From Gulosibacter sp. 10 (GTDB taxonomy: Bacteria > Actinomycetota > Actinomycetes > Actinomycetales > Microbacteriaceae): DNA of 64,000 nt. Below the pieces are notes generated by a model. The model did not search any database. It saw nothing but the letters and a program-made list of their open reading frames with translations, and was not told the DNA's origin. Below are positions 9,109-17,723 of the stretch, in pieces. A program made the translations under genes and the position numbers. Location of the stretch: contig NZ_FUIC01000054.1 of NCBI RefSeq assembly GCF_900163695.1, positions 1-64,000 on the forward strand, in the 5' to 3' direction. Position 1 is the first letter of the stretch. Each line of letters opens with the position of its first letter.

Positions 9109-9976
9109 GGGCGCGGCGGTATTGCACATCCACGGTGCGGTCCACGAAGCCGAGGCGCCGGTACAGCGCGACCGCGCGCTCGTTCTCCCCGTCGACGTAG
9201 AGCACCGCGCAGCCCGCGCCGTGCTCGCGGATGCGCGCGAGCCCGGCCTGCATGAGCGCGGTGCCGTAGCCGCGGCCCGCGGCCTTCTCCGCGACGCCGA
9301 TCACGTAGATCTCGGCCTCCTCGGGCGTGATCTTGAGCCAGTTGTACCCGAGCATCTCGCCGCCGGCGGACTCGAGGACGAGGAAGTCCGCGGCGTCGAA
9401 CCAGTCCTGGGCGATCCGCGCGTCGAGGTCGTCGAGCCCCAGCCGCCCCTGCTCGGGATGGTCGGCGAAGACCTTCGCGTTGAGCTCGACCCAGGCGGCG
9501 CCGTCGCGCTCGCGGTCGAAGGGGCGGATGCGCTCGCCCTCGCGGAACTCGGGCGCCTCGATCGTCTCCGGCAGCGGCAGCTCGAGCTGGTAGAGCGTGC
9601 GGACGAGGGCGAAGCCCGCGGCCCCGGCCAGCTGCCGTCCGCCGGGGTGGTTGCCGTGGGCCCACAGCTGCAGGGCGGGGGCGTCCGCCGCCGCGGCGGC
9701 GTCCTGCAGCGCGCCGAGCAGCTCTGCGCCGAGCCCCTGCGCGCGCCACTGCGGATGCACCGCGAGCTCGGCCTCGATCGTCCCGTCCTCGAGCGCGTGC
9801 GAGAGGGCCAGGGCGCGGAGCTCGCCCTCGGCCTCGATGAGGTGGGCGGTGCGATCGGCGAGGTTGAGCGTGGTGTCCTCGTTGAACGGCGCGGCGCCGT
9901 CGGCGAGCGCCACCGCCTCGGCGAACTCGGTGAAGCGGGGCCGAACGAGCTCCCCGTGCACAGCCTTGACAGTCAT
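9104..9976 (-). CDS. mshD: Mycothiol synthase MshD
   Basis: Acetylates the cysteine amine of Cys-GlcN-Ins in the last step of mycothiol synthesis, the cytosolic thiol of actinobacteria. The 290-residue protein holds two tandem GNAT domains, with acetyl-CoA loops [11 protein letters not shown] near 75 and [12 protein letters not shown] near 233, and the C-terminal signature [19 protein letters not shown]. The start at 9976 has a GGGAGGGA site upstream; the longer frame to 10324 overlaps a divergent gene. It ends 62 bp before ppk on the same strand. Confidence 0.93.
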   Translation of the reverse strand: MTVKAVHGELVRPRFTEFAEAVALADGAAPFNEDTTLNLADRTAHLIEAEGELRALALSHALEDGTIEAELAVHPQWRAQGLGAELLGALQDAAAAADAPALQLWAHGNHPGGRQLAGAAGFALVRTLYQLELPLPETIEAPEFREGERIRPFDRERDGAAWVELNAKVFADHPEQGRLGLDDLDARIAQDWFDAADFLVLESAGGEMLGYNWLKITPEEAEIYVIGVAEKAAGRGYGTALMQAGLARIREHGAGCAVLYVDGENERAVALYRRLGFVDRTVDVQYRRAR

Positions 9977-10063
9977 CTTCCGGAGTCCCTCCCGTCGCAT
10001 CCGTCGCCCGTGGCGGATGGTGTGCGTCCAGCCTACAAGGGCGGATTCGGGCATACTGGACGG

Positions 10064-10342
10064 GTGACCCGAGAACGTGCAGGCATCGTGAGCGTGTGGC
10101 TCGCCGCCCTCGTCGCGGCCGTGGCGATCGGCCTGCTCGCGAGCCCCGAGCGCCAGCTCACGTGGGTGCCCATCGCCATGGTGATGCTCGTGTTCGTCAC
10201 GGCCCTCGTGCAGCTGGCGGGCGCCGAGCCGGAGGGCTACATCCGCCGCATGGCGCTCAGCCTGAGCGGCGCGGCGATCGTCCTCGCCATCGCCTCCGGG
10301 GTGTTCCTGCTTCTCGGCGCGCACGCCGTCATCCTCGTCTGA
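10064..10342 (+). CDS. Small three-helix membrane protein, function unknown
   Basis: A 92-residue hydrophobic protein with about three transmembrane segments (roughly 10-27, 34-51 and 65-88). The GTG start is 6 nt after CATACT, a plausible -10 element, and no ribosome-binding site is visible, consistent with a leaderless mRNA. It is divergent from mshD with an 87-bp gap. No family recognised. Confidence 0.7.
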   Translation: MTRERAGIVSVWLAALVAAVAIGLLASPERQLTWVPIAMVMLVFVTALVQLAGAEPEGYIRRMALSLSGAAIVLAIASGVFLLLGAHAVILV

Positions 10343-10428
10343 GCCGCTCGCAGGGGCGGCCGTCCGGGCCGTCGCAGAGGTGCCCGGGCGGGGCCCCGGG
10401 AGCGTCGCGACTGGCGTAGTCTAGAGCC

Positions 10429-10539
10429 ATGGAAATGTTCTTCGAGATCCTGTTCATGGGCCTGCTCGGCGCCGCGGTCGTCGCGATCACCGGTATCTCC
10501 ATCGTGGTGCTCCGCCGCCTCTTCAAGGGCCAGAGCTGA
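10429..10539 (+). CDS. 36-residue single-pass membrane peptide
   Basis: ATG at 10429 opens a 36-codon frame: a short polar start, one hydrophobic segment (about residues 7-27), then a basic tail ending LRRLFKGQS. TAGTCT lies exactly 6 nt upstream of the ATG and there is no ribosome-binding site, the leaderless arrangement seen repeatedly in this window. Similar tiny single-pass proteins are common but poorly annotated in Microbacteriaceae. It is 13 bp upstream of the nitrobindin-like gene and may share its transcript. Confidence 0.6.
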   Translation: MEMFFEILFMGLLGAAVVAITGISIVVLRRLFKGQS

Positions 10540-10552
10540 GCCTCGGTCCCCG

Positions 10553-11191
10553 ATGATCGAGATTCCGGTAGGTCTCCCGCACGAGATCGTCCCCCTTTCC
10601 TGGCTCATCGGCGCCTGGGAGGGGCGGGGCATGATCGAGCGCGAGACGGACGGCGAGGTGCGCGAGCACCCGTTCCGGCAGCGCGTCGAGTTCCGCAGCG
10701 GCGAGCTGCCGTACCTCGAGTACCGCTCGACCGTCCATCTGCTCGACGAGGACGCGGGCGAGGACGACGAGGGCACGCCGCTCACCTCGGAGACCGGCTT
10801 CTGGCGCCTGGCCCGCCCGCGGGACGACGGCGATGTGGGCCCGGGCTTCCTGCCGCCCTCGGTCGAGCCGAGCATCCGCGGCGTCGACGACGTCGAGGCG
10901 CTGCGCAACGATGAGGACGGCTTCGACCTCGAGGTCTCGATCGCGCACCCCACCGGCGTGGTCGAGCTCTACTACGGCATGATCCGCGGTCCGCGGATCG
11001 ACCTCGCGACCGACGGCGTGCTCCGCGCGAGCGGCGCCCGCGACTACCGCGCCGCGACGCGCATGTACGGGCTCGTGCAGAACCGGCTCTTCTGGGCCTG
11101 GGACATCGCCGCCCTCGGCGGGGAGCTCGGCACGCACGCCTCCGCGCAGCTCGACAGGGTCGCCGAGGACGCGGAGGGGGCGGCGAGATGA
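10553..11191 (+). CDS. Nitrobindin-like heme-binding beta-barrel protein
   Basis: The 212-residue protein fits the nitrobindin/THAP4-C family (FABP-like beta-barrel, UPF0678/DUF1794), which binds heme b in an all-beta barrel and handles NO or peroxynitrite. The family hallmark GxWxGxG appears as IGAWEGRG at about residues 20-27. The family's heme-ligand histidine is expected near the C-terminus; a candidate is in GTHASAQLDR. An Asp/Glu-rich insertion (about 67-85) is unusual. Its stop overlaps the YgfZ start by 4 nt, so the two are co-translated. Family-level confidence is good; ligand is inferred. Confidence 0.82.
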   Translation: MIEIPVGLPHEIVPLSWLIGAWEGRGMIERETDGEVREHPFRQRVEFRSGELPYLEYRSTVHLLDEDAGEDDEGTPLTSETGFWRLARPRDDGDVGPGFLPPSVEPSIRGVDDVEALRNDEDGFDLEVSIAHPTGVVELYYGMIRGPRIDLATDGVLRASGARDYRAATRMYGLVQNRLFWAWDIAALGGELGTHASAQLDRVAEDAEGAAR

Positions 11192-12354
11192 CCGCCGAGT
11201 CGCCGTTCCTCCGGCTTCCCGCCGCGGTGGCGGGCGCCGCGCCCGACGCGGGCGTGCCCGCGCACTACGGCGGCGCGCCGCTCGGCGAGCAGCGCACCCT
11301 GCAGCGCGGCGAGTCCGTCGTCGACTGCTCGCACCTGGACGTGGTCGAGGTCGGCGGCGAGGACCGCCTCTCGTGGATCGACTCGCTCACGACGCAGGCC
11401 GTGGCCGGCCTCGCGGCGGGCGGGAGCGCCGAGAACCTGCTGCTGAGCCCCCAGGGCCGCATCGAGCACGCCTTCGGGATGCTCGAGGACGGCGCCTCGG
11501 TCTGGCTCATCACCGAGGCCGGTCGCGGGGCCGAGCTCGCCGAGTGGTTCCACAGGATGCGCTTCATGATGCGCGTCAAGGTGACCGATCGCAGCGACGA
11601 GCTCTTCGCGATCGCGACCCTGGGCGAGCACGACCTCGGCGCGGCCGCGCCGAACGGGACGCCGCTCGTGTGGTCCGACCCGTGGTGCGAGGGCGTCGAG
11701 GGCGCCGTGAGCTACGCGGTCGCCGCGCCCGAGTCGCATCCCTCCCACGGCTTCCCGCTGCGGCTGCACCTCGTGGACGCGGCGGGCCGGGACGAGCTCG
11801 CCGCCCGCGTCCGCGGCGGCGGGCTCGAGGTCTCCGGCACGATGGCCCTCGAGGCGCTGCGCATCGCGGCCTGGCGCCCGCGGCAGGCCTTCGAGGTCGA
11901 CGAGCGGGCCATCCCGCACGAGCTCGACCTGCTGCGCTCCGCGGTGCACCTCAACAAGGGCTGCTACCGCGGTCAGGAGACCGTGGCGAAGGTGCACAAC
12001 CTCGGGCACCCGCCCCGCAGGCTCGCGATGCTCGACCTGGAGGGCACGGACGGGCGCCTGCCCGAGCCGGGCGCGCTCGTGCACCTCGCGAGCGACCCTG
12101 AGGGCCGCCCGGTCGGCCGGGTCACGAGCTCCACGCTCCACTTCGAGGACGGGCCCGTCTCGCTGGCCCTGCTCAAGCGCACCGTGGACCCGGAGGCGGA
12201 GCTCGTCGTGGCGCTGACCTCGCAGAACCCGCTGGTGGAGGGCGCCGACGCCGTCGAGGGCGAGCCGGTGCGCCTGGCCGCGCTGCAGACGGTGATCGTG
12301 AGCCCCGAGTCGGGCCGCACCGTGCAGGTGCCGCGCGGCTTCCGCCGACGCTGA
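11188..12354 (+). CDS. ygfZ: Folate-binding YgfZ-type protein (GcvT family)
   Basis: 388-residue tetrahydrofolate-binding protein involved in repair or assembly of Fe-S enzymes. The signature KGCYRGQE (around residue 252) contains the conserved cysteine; the N-terminal GcvT-like half and the C-terminal barrel are both present. It overlaps the nitrobindin-like gene by 4 nt. The stop is 7 bp from the end of the convergent response-regulator gene. Confidence 0.9.
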   Translation: MTAESPFLRLPAAVAGAAPDAGVPAHYGGAPLGEQRTLQRGESVVDCSHLDVVEVGGEDRLSWIDSLTTQAVAGLAAGGSAENLLLSPQGRIEHAFGMLEDGASVWLITEAGRGAELAEWFHRMRFMMRVKVTDRSDELFAIATLGEHDLGAAAPNGTPLVWSDPWCEGVEGAVSYAVAAPESHPSHGFPLRLHLVDAAGRDELAARVRGGGLEVSGTMALEALRIAAWRPRQAFEVDERAIPHELDLLRSAVHLNKGCYRGQETVAKVHNLGHPPRRLAMLDLEGTDGRLPEPGALVHLASDPEGRPVGRVTSSTLHFEDGPVSLALLKRTVDPEAELVVALTSQNPLVEGADAVEGEPVRLAALQTVIVSPESGRTVQVPRGFRRR

Positions 12355-12361
12355 CCGCCGG

Positions 12362-12982
12362 TCAGCGCAGCAGCCAGCCGTTCTCGCGCGCGATGCGCAC
12401 CGCCTCGGCGCGGTTCTTCGCGCAGGTCTTGCCGATCGCGGCCGAGAGGTGGTTGCGTACCGTGCCCTCCGAGAGGAACAGCGCGCGGGCGATCTCGCGC
12501 ACCGAGCCGCCGTCGGCGGCGGCGCGCAGCACCTCCGTCTCGCGGCCGGTGAGCGGGCTGTCGCCGACGTCCATGGACTCGGCGGCGAGCGCGGGGTCGA
12601 TCACCCGCTCGCCCCGGGCCACCCGGCGCACCGCCTGCGCGAGCTGCGGGGCGGGCGTGTCCTTCACCACGAACCCGGTGGCGCCGGCGGCGATCGCGTG
12701 CCGCAGATAGCCCGGCCGCCCGAAGGTCGTGACGATGAGGACGCGGCAGTCGGGGCGGGCGCGGCGCACCTCGGCGGCGGCCTCGATGCCGTTGAGGCCG
12801 GGCATCTCGATGTCGAGCAGCGCCACGTCCACCGGATGCTCGAGCACGAGGCGGGCGGCCTCGTCGCCCCGGCCGGTCTCGGCGACCACCTCGATGTCGC
12901 CCTCGAGCGAGAGCAGCGCCGCGAGGGCGCCGCGCACCAGGTCCTGGTCGTCGGCGATGAGGATGCGGATGGGGCCGGTCAT
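12362..12982 (-). CDS. NarL/LuxR-family response regulator
   Basis: 206-residue transcription factor. Receiver domain residues 5-120 has acidic DD at 11-12, phosphorylation site Asp57 in LLDIEMPG, and Lys in VVKDTP. A LuxR-type helix-turn-helix (about 140-200: LTGRETEVLRAAADG...IARALFLSEGTVRNH) follows. The frame extending to 13711 is not real; the ATG at 12982 overlaps the upstream kinase stop by 4 nt. It probably controls the ABC exporter genes of the same operon, as in DesKR/LiaRS-type systems. Confidence 0.93.
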   Translation of the reverse strand: MTGPIRILIADDQDLVRGALAALLSLEGDIEVVAETGRGDEAARLVLEHPVDVALLDIEMPGLNGIEAAAEVRRARPDCRVLIVTTFGRPGYLRHAIAAGATGFVVKDTPAPQLAQAVRRVARGERVIDPALAAESMDVGDSPLTGRETEVLRAAADGGSVREIARALFLSEGTVRNHLSAAIGKTCAKNRAEAVRIARENGWLLR

Positions 12983-14115
12983 GCGAAGCGCACCTCCAGC
13001 ACGGTTCCCGGCCGCTCGGCCGCGGGATCCGCCGGGCGGAGCTCGAGCGCGCCGCCCGCGTCCTCGACCCGCCGCCGCAGCCCGGTGAGGCCGTTGCCCT
13101 CGGGCGCGCCGATCCCCGCGCCGTCGTCGGCGATCCGCACCCGCGTGCGCTCGAGCTCGATGCGGCATTCGGAGGCCTCGGAGTGCCGGACGACGTTCGT
13201 GGTGGCCTCGCGCACCGCCCAGGCGAACAGCGCCCGGTGCTCGCCCGCGACCCGGTCGGCGCTGCCGCTCACGCTGAGCAGGATGCCGCTGGACTGCAGC
13301 GCGGTGCGGGCGCCCGCGAGCTGGGCCGAGAGCTCGGGGATGCGCAGGCGGCCGACGGTGGCGCGCACCTCGTCGAGCGCGTGCTGCACGTGGTCGAGCA
13401 CCTCGTCGAGCTCGGCCTCGGCGCGGTCGGGATGCTCGCGCAGGGTGCGCCGGGCGAGCTGCGTCTTGAGGGAGACCACGGTGAGGGTGTGCCCGAGGAT
13501 GTCGTGCACGTCGCGCGAGATCTCCTCGCGCTCGCGGACCGCCGCGAGCTCGAGCCTCGCGCGGTCCTCGACCTCGCCCCACTCCATGATGAAGCGGATC
13601 ACCAGGATGAAGATGACCGAGGCCAGCGGCCCGAACACCTCGCCCCACACGGGCTCGGGGCTGAGCCACCACACGAGCGTGAACGGCACGAGCGACCAGA
13701 ACGCCGCCCACACGAGTCCCTGCCGCAGCGGCATCGTGAACGCGCCGAGCGCCACGAAGTAGGGTAGGAAGGCGGTGACGCCGCCGCCCAGCGAGGGCAG
13801 CGTGAACGCGACGATGCCGATCAGCACGGCCGTCGAGCCCGCGAGCCGCAGCGGCGCGAGCTTCGGCACGAGCGCGCCGGTGCTCTCGTCGAAGTGCTGC
13901 AGCGGGATGAACGCCGCGAGGTACACGACCCCGAACACGACGATCGCGGCGATCCCGATGGCGTCCCAGACGGGGCCCGCCTCCGAGAGGTTGAGGATGA
14001 GGAAGAGCGGGATGAGCAGGAACACGGTCCAGATGCCCGCGTAGCGGGTCGTGCTGGCGCGCGCCTTGCGGCGCCGTTCGATCGCCGTCGTCTCGTCCAC
14101 GTCCATGCCGATCAA
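12979..14115 (-). CDS. DesK-type sensor histidine kinase
   Basis: 378-residue membrane kinase. Four to five transmembrane helices occupy residues 25-185, with little extracytoplasmic sequence, so the sensor probably reads the membrane itself or a partner transporter. The HisKA_3 box EISRDVHDILGHT carries the phospho-acceptor His204. The ATPase domain shows REATTNVVRHS (N box) and DDGAGIG...GLTGLRRRV (G boxes). It lies 27 bp after the ABC permease and overlaps the regulator by 4 nt. An ATG three codons downstream is an alternative start. Confidence 0.92.
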   Translation of the reverse strand: MIGMDVDETTAIERRRKARASTTRYAGIWTVFLLIPLFLILNLSEAGPVWDAIGIAAIVVFGVVYLAAFIPLQHFDESTGALVPKLAPLRLAGSTAVLIGIVAFTLPSLGGGVTAFLPYFVALGAFTMPLRQGLVWAAFWSLVPFTLVWWLSPEPVWGEVFGPLASVIFILVIRFIMEWGEVEDRARLELAAVREREEISRDVHDILGHTLTVVSLKTQLARRTLREHPDRAEAELDEVLDHVQHALDEVRATVGRLRIPELSAQLAGARTALQSSGILLSVSGSADRVAGEHRALFAWAVREATTNVVRHSEASECRIELERTRVRIADDGAGIGAPEGNGLTGLRRRVEDAGGALELRPADPAAERPGTVLEVRFA

Positions 14116-14142
14116 TCTACCGAGCGGTGCCGCGCACCGGCC

Positions 14143-14967
14143 TCAACGGCGGCTCGTGCCCCGGCGCATCCCGAGCAGGCACAGCACCGCGAAGATCGCG
14201 GCCCACACGAGGATGTTCAGCAGCGGCTGCCACAGCGCGTAGGTCACGGGGCCGGCGTCCATCGTGTACATGACCCCCTCGTTGAGCGGCCACAGCGCGA
14301 GCTGCATCACGCCCCACACGGGGGTGAACACCGACATGTCGAGCAGGAATCCGCTCAGCGGCATGAACGCGTTGCCGAGGAACATGAGGATCACGATGAG
14401 CCCGGAGGCGGCGCCCACGGCGCTCTCGCTGCGGAAGGCGAGGCCGAACGCGAGCCCGTAGAGGGCGAAGACCACGCTGCCGAGGAGGATGAGGCCCGTG
14501 GCGACGGGCCAGATCCACGCATCCATGCGCGCCGTCGTGAGGATGCCGAGCAGGAATACCGCGAGGATGGGCAGGACGGCGAGGATGAGGGCGACGATGG
14601 TCTTGGAGAGCACGTAGCCGCCGCGGCGGAACGGGGTGAGCCCGAGCTGCCGGCCCCAGCCCTGCTGGAGCTCGACCGCGGCGGCGCCCGCCGTGCCGAC
14701 GGTGGCCGTGATCGCGCCGTAGGCGGCCATGGAGAGCATGATCTGCGCCGCGACGTTGCCGCGGCCGCTCTCGAGCTCGAGGTCGGAGAACTCCTGCATC
14801 GCGCCGAAGATGAGGAACATCGTGGCGGGCAGCACGATCATGAAGAACAGGGTCGTGAACATCCGCAGGTTGCGGACGAGCTCGAGCCCGGTGTAGCGGA
14901 GGTTGAGGAGGCTGCCGGCGCGCCCTTCGACGCGTCGGGCCGCCGGCCGGGTCGTCGTGGCGGTCAT
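14143..14967 (-). CDS. ABC-2 type transporter permease
   Basis: 274-residue integral membrane protein with six hydrophobic segments and the ABC-2 permease pattern: an N-terminal cytoplasmic stretch, TM1 around 38-55, and a GWGRQLGLTP motif before TM3. It pairs with the ATPase encoded just upstream (4-nt overlap). AAGGAG precedes the ATG. With the downstream kinase and regulator it forms an exporter/sensor operon, typical of lipid, antibiotic or peptide export. The substrate is not predictable. Confidence 0.9.
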   Translation of the reverse strand: MTATTTRPAARRVEGRAGSLLNLRYTGLELVRNLRMFTTLFFMIVLPATMFLIFGAMQEFSDLELESGRGNVAAQIMLSMAAYGAITATVGTAGAAAVELQQGWGRQLGLTPFRRGGYVLSKTIVALILAVLPILAVFLLGILTTARMDAWIWPVATGLILLGSVVFALYGLAFGLAFRSESAVGAASGLIVILMFLGNAFMPLSGFLLDMSVFTPVWGVMQLALWPLNEGVMYTMDAGPVTYALWQPLLNILVWAAIFAVLCLLGMRRGTSRR

Positions 14968-15926
14968 GCTCGTGCTCCTTCGGTGCGGGCGGAATCGCCG
15001 TTCGTGAGGGTGGTGAAGACGCTGTCGAGGCCGGCGCTGCCGATGAGCAGATCGCGGGCCGGGGTGCTGCCGAGCAGGTAGCGCGCCGCGGCGTCGGCGT
15101 CCGCGGTCTGGAACCGGATGCGATCCGCCTTGCGCTCGAGCTCGTCGGCGTCGGGGATCCGCGCGAGCTCCTCGTCCGTCGCGTCGGGCCACGTGACGCT
15201 CACCTGCTTGCGGCCGGTGAGCTCGCGGATCTCCTCGACCGGCCCGTCGGCGACGATCCTGCCCTGATGGAGCATCGTGATGCGCTGGGCGAAGTCGTCG
15301 GCCTCCTGCAGGTAGTGCGTGGCGAAGACGATCGTGCGCCCCTCGCCGGCCTCGCGGCGCATGGTCGCCCAGAACTCGCGGCGGGCGTTCACGTCCATGC
15401 CGGCGGTGGGCTCGTCGAGGATGAGCAGATCCGGCTCGGGCAGGAGCGCGAGCGCGAACTTGAGCCGCTGCTGCTCGCCGCCCGAGCACTTCGAGACCCG
15501 CCGCCTCGCGAGCTGCTCGATGCCGGCGCGGGCCATCGCCTCGCCGGGGGAGAGGGAGTGGGGGTAGAGGCCGGCGATCATCCGCACGGTCTCGCCGACG
15601 CTGAGGTCGCCGAGCAGGCCGCCGGTCTGCAGCACGGCGGCGATGCGCCCCGAGGCGATCGCGCCGGCGCGATCGCCGCCGAAGAGGTCGACGCGGCCCT
15701 TCGTGGGCTCGGTGAGGCCGAGCACGACGTCGAGGAGCGTGGTCTTGCCCGCGCCGTTGGTGCCGAGCAGGGCGACGATCTCGCCCCGCTCGATGCGCAG
15801 GTCCACGCCCGAGACGGCGCGGACCGGATTCGGGGAGGAGGCGTTGAAGGTCTTCTCGAGCTGCACGACGTCGACGGCGGGCGCGGCGTCGGCGGCTGAC
15901 TCTGCGTGGACGGCTGGTGCTGACAT
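14964..15926 (-). CDS. ABC transporter ATP-binding protein (drug/lipid export type)
   Basis: 320-residue ATPase. Walker A is [10 protein letters not shown] (about 57-66), the Q-loop is [15 protein letters not shown], the signature is CSGGEQQR, and Walker B is [12 protein letters not shown]. The H-loop is [11 protein letters not shown]-terminal extension of about 90 residues resembles that of other exporter ATPases. I chose the ATG at 15926 (MSAPAV); an in-frame ATG at 15968 is possible. It is the first gene of the exporter/kinase/regulator operon. Confidence 0.92.
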   Translation of the reverse strand: MSAPAVHAESAADAAPAVDVVQLEKTFNASSPNPVRAVSGVDLRIERGEIVALLGTNGAGKTTLLDVVLGLTEPTKGRVDLFGGDRAGAIASGRIAAVLQTGGLLGDLSVGETVRMIAGLYPHSLSPGEAMARAGIEQLARRRVSKCSGGEQQRLKFALALLPEPDLLILDEPTAGMDVNARREFWATMRREAGEGRTIVFATHYLQEADDFAQRITMLHQGRIVADGPVEEIRELTGRKQVSVTWPDATDEELARIPDADELERKADRIRFQTADADAAARYLLGSTPARDLLIGSAGLDSVFTTLTNGDSARTEGARA

Positions 15927-16069
15927 GCTCTCAGCCTGCCGCGCGGGGGAGCCCGTCGCCTCGATCAAACGTCACGGTTTCCGCAGCCGGGGCCGCGGCC
16001 GCGCGCGGGAGGGTCCGGCGGGGCGGCCTCCCGCGGGGCGCGCAGGTTCTTCCGGTTAAGATCGACGGC

Positions 16070-16819
16070 ATGAACGCACCGCTGACGCTCATCCTGGTCC
16101 GCCACGGCCAGAGCGAATGGAATGAGAAGAACCTGTTCACCGGCTGGGTCGACGTGAACCTCACCGAGAAGGGCCGCGGCGAAGCGGTCCGGGCCGGGGA
16201 GCTCATCCGGGAGGCGGGCCTCGCGCCCGACATCCTCTACACCTCGCGCCTCACGCGCGCGATCGAGACGGCGAACATCGCGCTTCGCGAGGCCGGGCTC
16301 TCCTGGATCGATGTCAAGCGCGACTGGCGCCTCAACGAGCGCCACTACGGCGCGCTGCAGGGCAAGGACAAGGCCCAGGTGCGCGACGAGTTCGGCGAGG
16401 AGCAGTTCATGATCTGGCGCCGCTCCTACGACGTGCCGCCGCCCCCGCTCGCGGACGACGACGAGTGGTCGCAGGCCGGAGACCCCCGCTACGCGGATCT
16501 CGGCGACGCGCTGCCCCGCACCGAATGCCTCAAGGACGTCCTCGCGCGGCTGCTCCCGTACTGGGAGTCGGACATCGTGCCCGACCTGCACGGGGGTAAG
16601 ACGGTGCTCGTGGCGGCCCACGGCAACTCGCTCCGCGCCCTCGTGAAGCACCTCGACGGCATCTCGGACGAGGAGATCACCGGGCTGAACATCCCCACCG
16701 GCATCCCGCTCGTGTACCGGCTCGACCCCGAGACGCTCGCCCCCGTCGAGCCCGCGAGGTACCTCGACCCGGAGGCTGCCGAGGCCGGCGCCGCGGCGGT
16801 CGCGAGCCAGGGCAAGTAG
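16070..16819 (+). CDS. gpmA: 2,3-bisphosphoglycerate-dependent phosphoglycerate mutase
   Basis: Interconverts 3- and 2-phosphoglycerate in glycolysis and gluconeogenesis. The 249-residue protein has the catalytic phosphohistidine in [10 protein letters not shown], the substrate-binding [14 protein letters not shown], and the second histidine in [20 protein letters not shown] sits 7 nt before the ATG and no ribosome-binding site is present, so the mRNA is probably leaderless. A terminator follows, shared with the convergent phoU gene. Confidence 0.97.
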   Translation: MNAPLTLILVRHGQSEWNEKNLFTGWVDVNLTEKGRGEAVRAGELIREAGLAPDILYTSRLTRAIETANIALREAGLSWIDVKRDWRLNERHYGALQGKDKAQVRDEFGEEQFMIWRRSYDVPPPPLADDDEWSQAGDPRYADLGDALPRTECLKDVLARLLPYWESDIVPDLHGGKTVLVAAHGNSLRALVKHLDGISDEEITGLNIPTGIPLVYRLDPETLAPVEPARYLDPEAAEAGAAAVASQGK

Positions 16820-16835
16820 CGGCGCCCGCCCCAGG

Positions 16836-16882
16836 CGCGAAGGCGGCCCCATCCGAGGGAATCGGATGGGGCCGCCTTCGCG
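16836..16882. terminator. Bidirectional terminator between gpmA and phoU
   Basis: Perfect 21-bp inverted repeat (arms 16836-16856 and 16862-16882) with a 5-nt loop, between two convergent stop codons. There are no long T tracts, as is common for actinobacterial terminators. Confidence 0.85.
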
Positions 16883-16897
16883 GCTGCGGGCCTTCGG

Positions 16898-17554
16898 CTA
16901 GTCGGCCTTCGCCTCGGTGCCCTCCTGCATGTAGCGCATCCGGCGCGCGATCGAGACCGCGTGGTCGGAGAAGCGCTCGAAGTAGCGGTTCGCGAGGGTC
17001 GAGTCGACGGCCTGCGCGACGGAGACGTCGCCCGTCTCCTCGTGTTTGGTGAGGTAGTCGAGCACCTCCCGGTGGGTGGCGTCCACGGCGTCGTCGGCGG
17101 CGATGATCTCGTCGATCAGGTTCGAGTCCTCGGTCTCGAAGAGGCGGACCACGCGCTCGGCCTGGGCGGTGTCGAGCGCGCCGACGCGGGCGAACGGCTC
17201 GCGCAGGTCGGCGGGCGCCACGGCCTCGGGGTAGCGCATGCGGGCGAGCTGCGCGATGTGCGCGGCGAGGTCGCCCATGCGCTCGAGCGCCGCGGTCATG
17301 CGCATCGTGGCGACGATGAAGCGGAGGTCGCGGGCGACGGGGGACTGCATGAGGAGGATCTCGACGCTCAGGTCGTCGACGCGGAGCGTGTGCTCGTCGA
17401 TCTTCAGGTCGTCGCTGATCACCTGGTCCGCGAGGGAGACGTCCGACTGGTTGAACGCCGCGGTCGCGCGTTCGATGGCGGAGTGGACGTCCTTGGAGAT
17501 GGCGATCAGGCCGGCCTGGACGTCGGCGAGCTCACGCTGGAATACTTCGCGCAT
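16898..17554 (-). CDS. phoU: Phosphate-signalling protein PhoU
   Basis: Cytosolic helical-bundle protein that links Pst transporter activity to the SenX3-RegX3 kinase, repressing the Pho response when phosphate is plentiful. The 218-residue protein has two PhoU repeats with the metal-binding E(R)xxD-type motifs (ALERMGDLAAHIAQ near 93 and RYFERFSDHAVSIARR near 192). GAAGGAA precedes the ATG. It is divergent from senX3 across a 169-bp control region containing a PHO box. Confidence 0.96.
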   Translation of the reverse strand: MREVFQRELADVQAGLIAISKDVHSAIERATAAFNQSDVSLADQVISDDLKIDEHTLRVDDLSVEILLMQSPVARDLRFIVATMRMTAALERMGDLAAHIAQLARMRYPEAVAPADLREPFARVGALDTAQAERVVRLFETEDSNLIDEIIAADDAVDATHREVLDYLTKHEETGDVSVAQAVDSTLANRYFERFSDHAVSIARRMRYMQEGTEAKAD

Positions 17555-17674
17555 TGGGTTCCTTCGAGTTGTTGGCAGGGCACGACAGGACAGGCACGCT
17601 GCAGCCTGGCGGGTTCCTTCGGAACGGACAGTGCGGGAACTTACCCGTGGAATCTGAAGCGTTGGTGACCGGCG

Positions 17675-17696
17675 GGTTAAGCGGCGTTCATCCGCG
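17675..17696 (+). promoter_or_regulatory. PHO box upstream of senX3
   Basis: Adjacent 11-nt units GGTTAAGCGGC and GTTCATCCGCG resemble the pstS box (shared GTTAA and GTTCATC). The second unit ends 14 bp before the TAGAGT -10 element of senX3, close to a -35 position, which fits activation by RegX3. It could also act on the divergent phoU gene. Confidence 0.65.
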
Positions 17697-17723
17697 CACC
17701 CGGTCGGGCCTAGAGTTGCTGAT

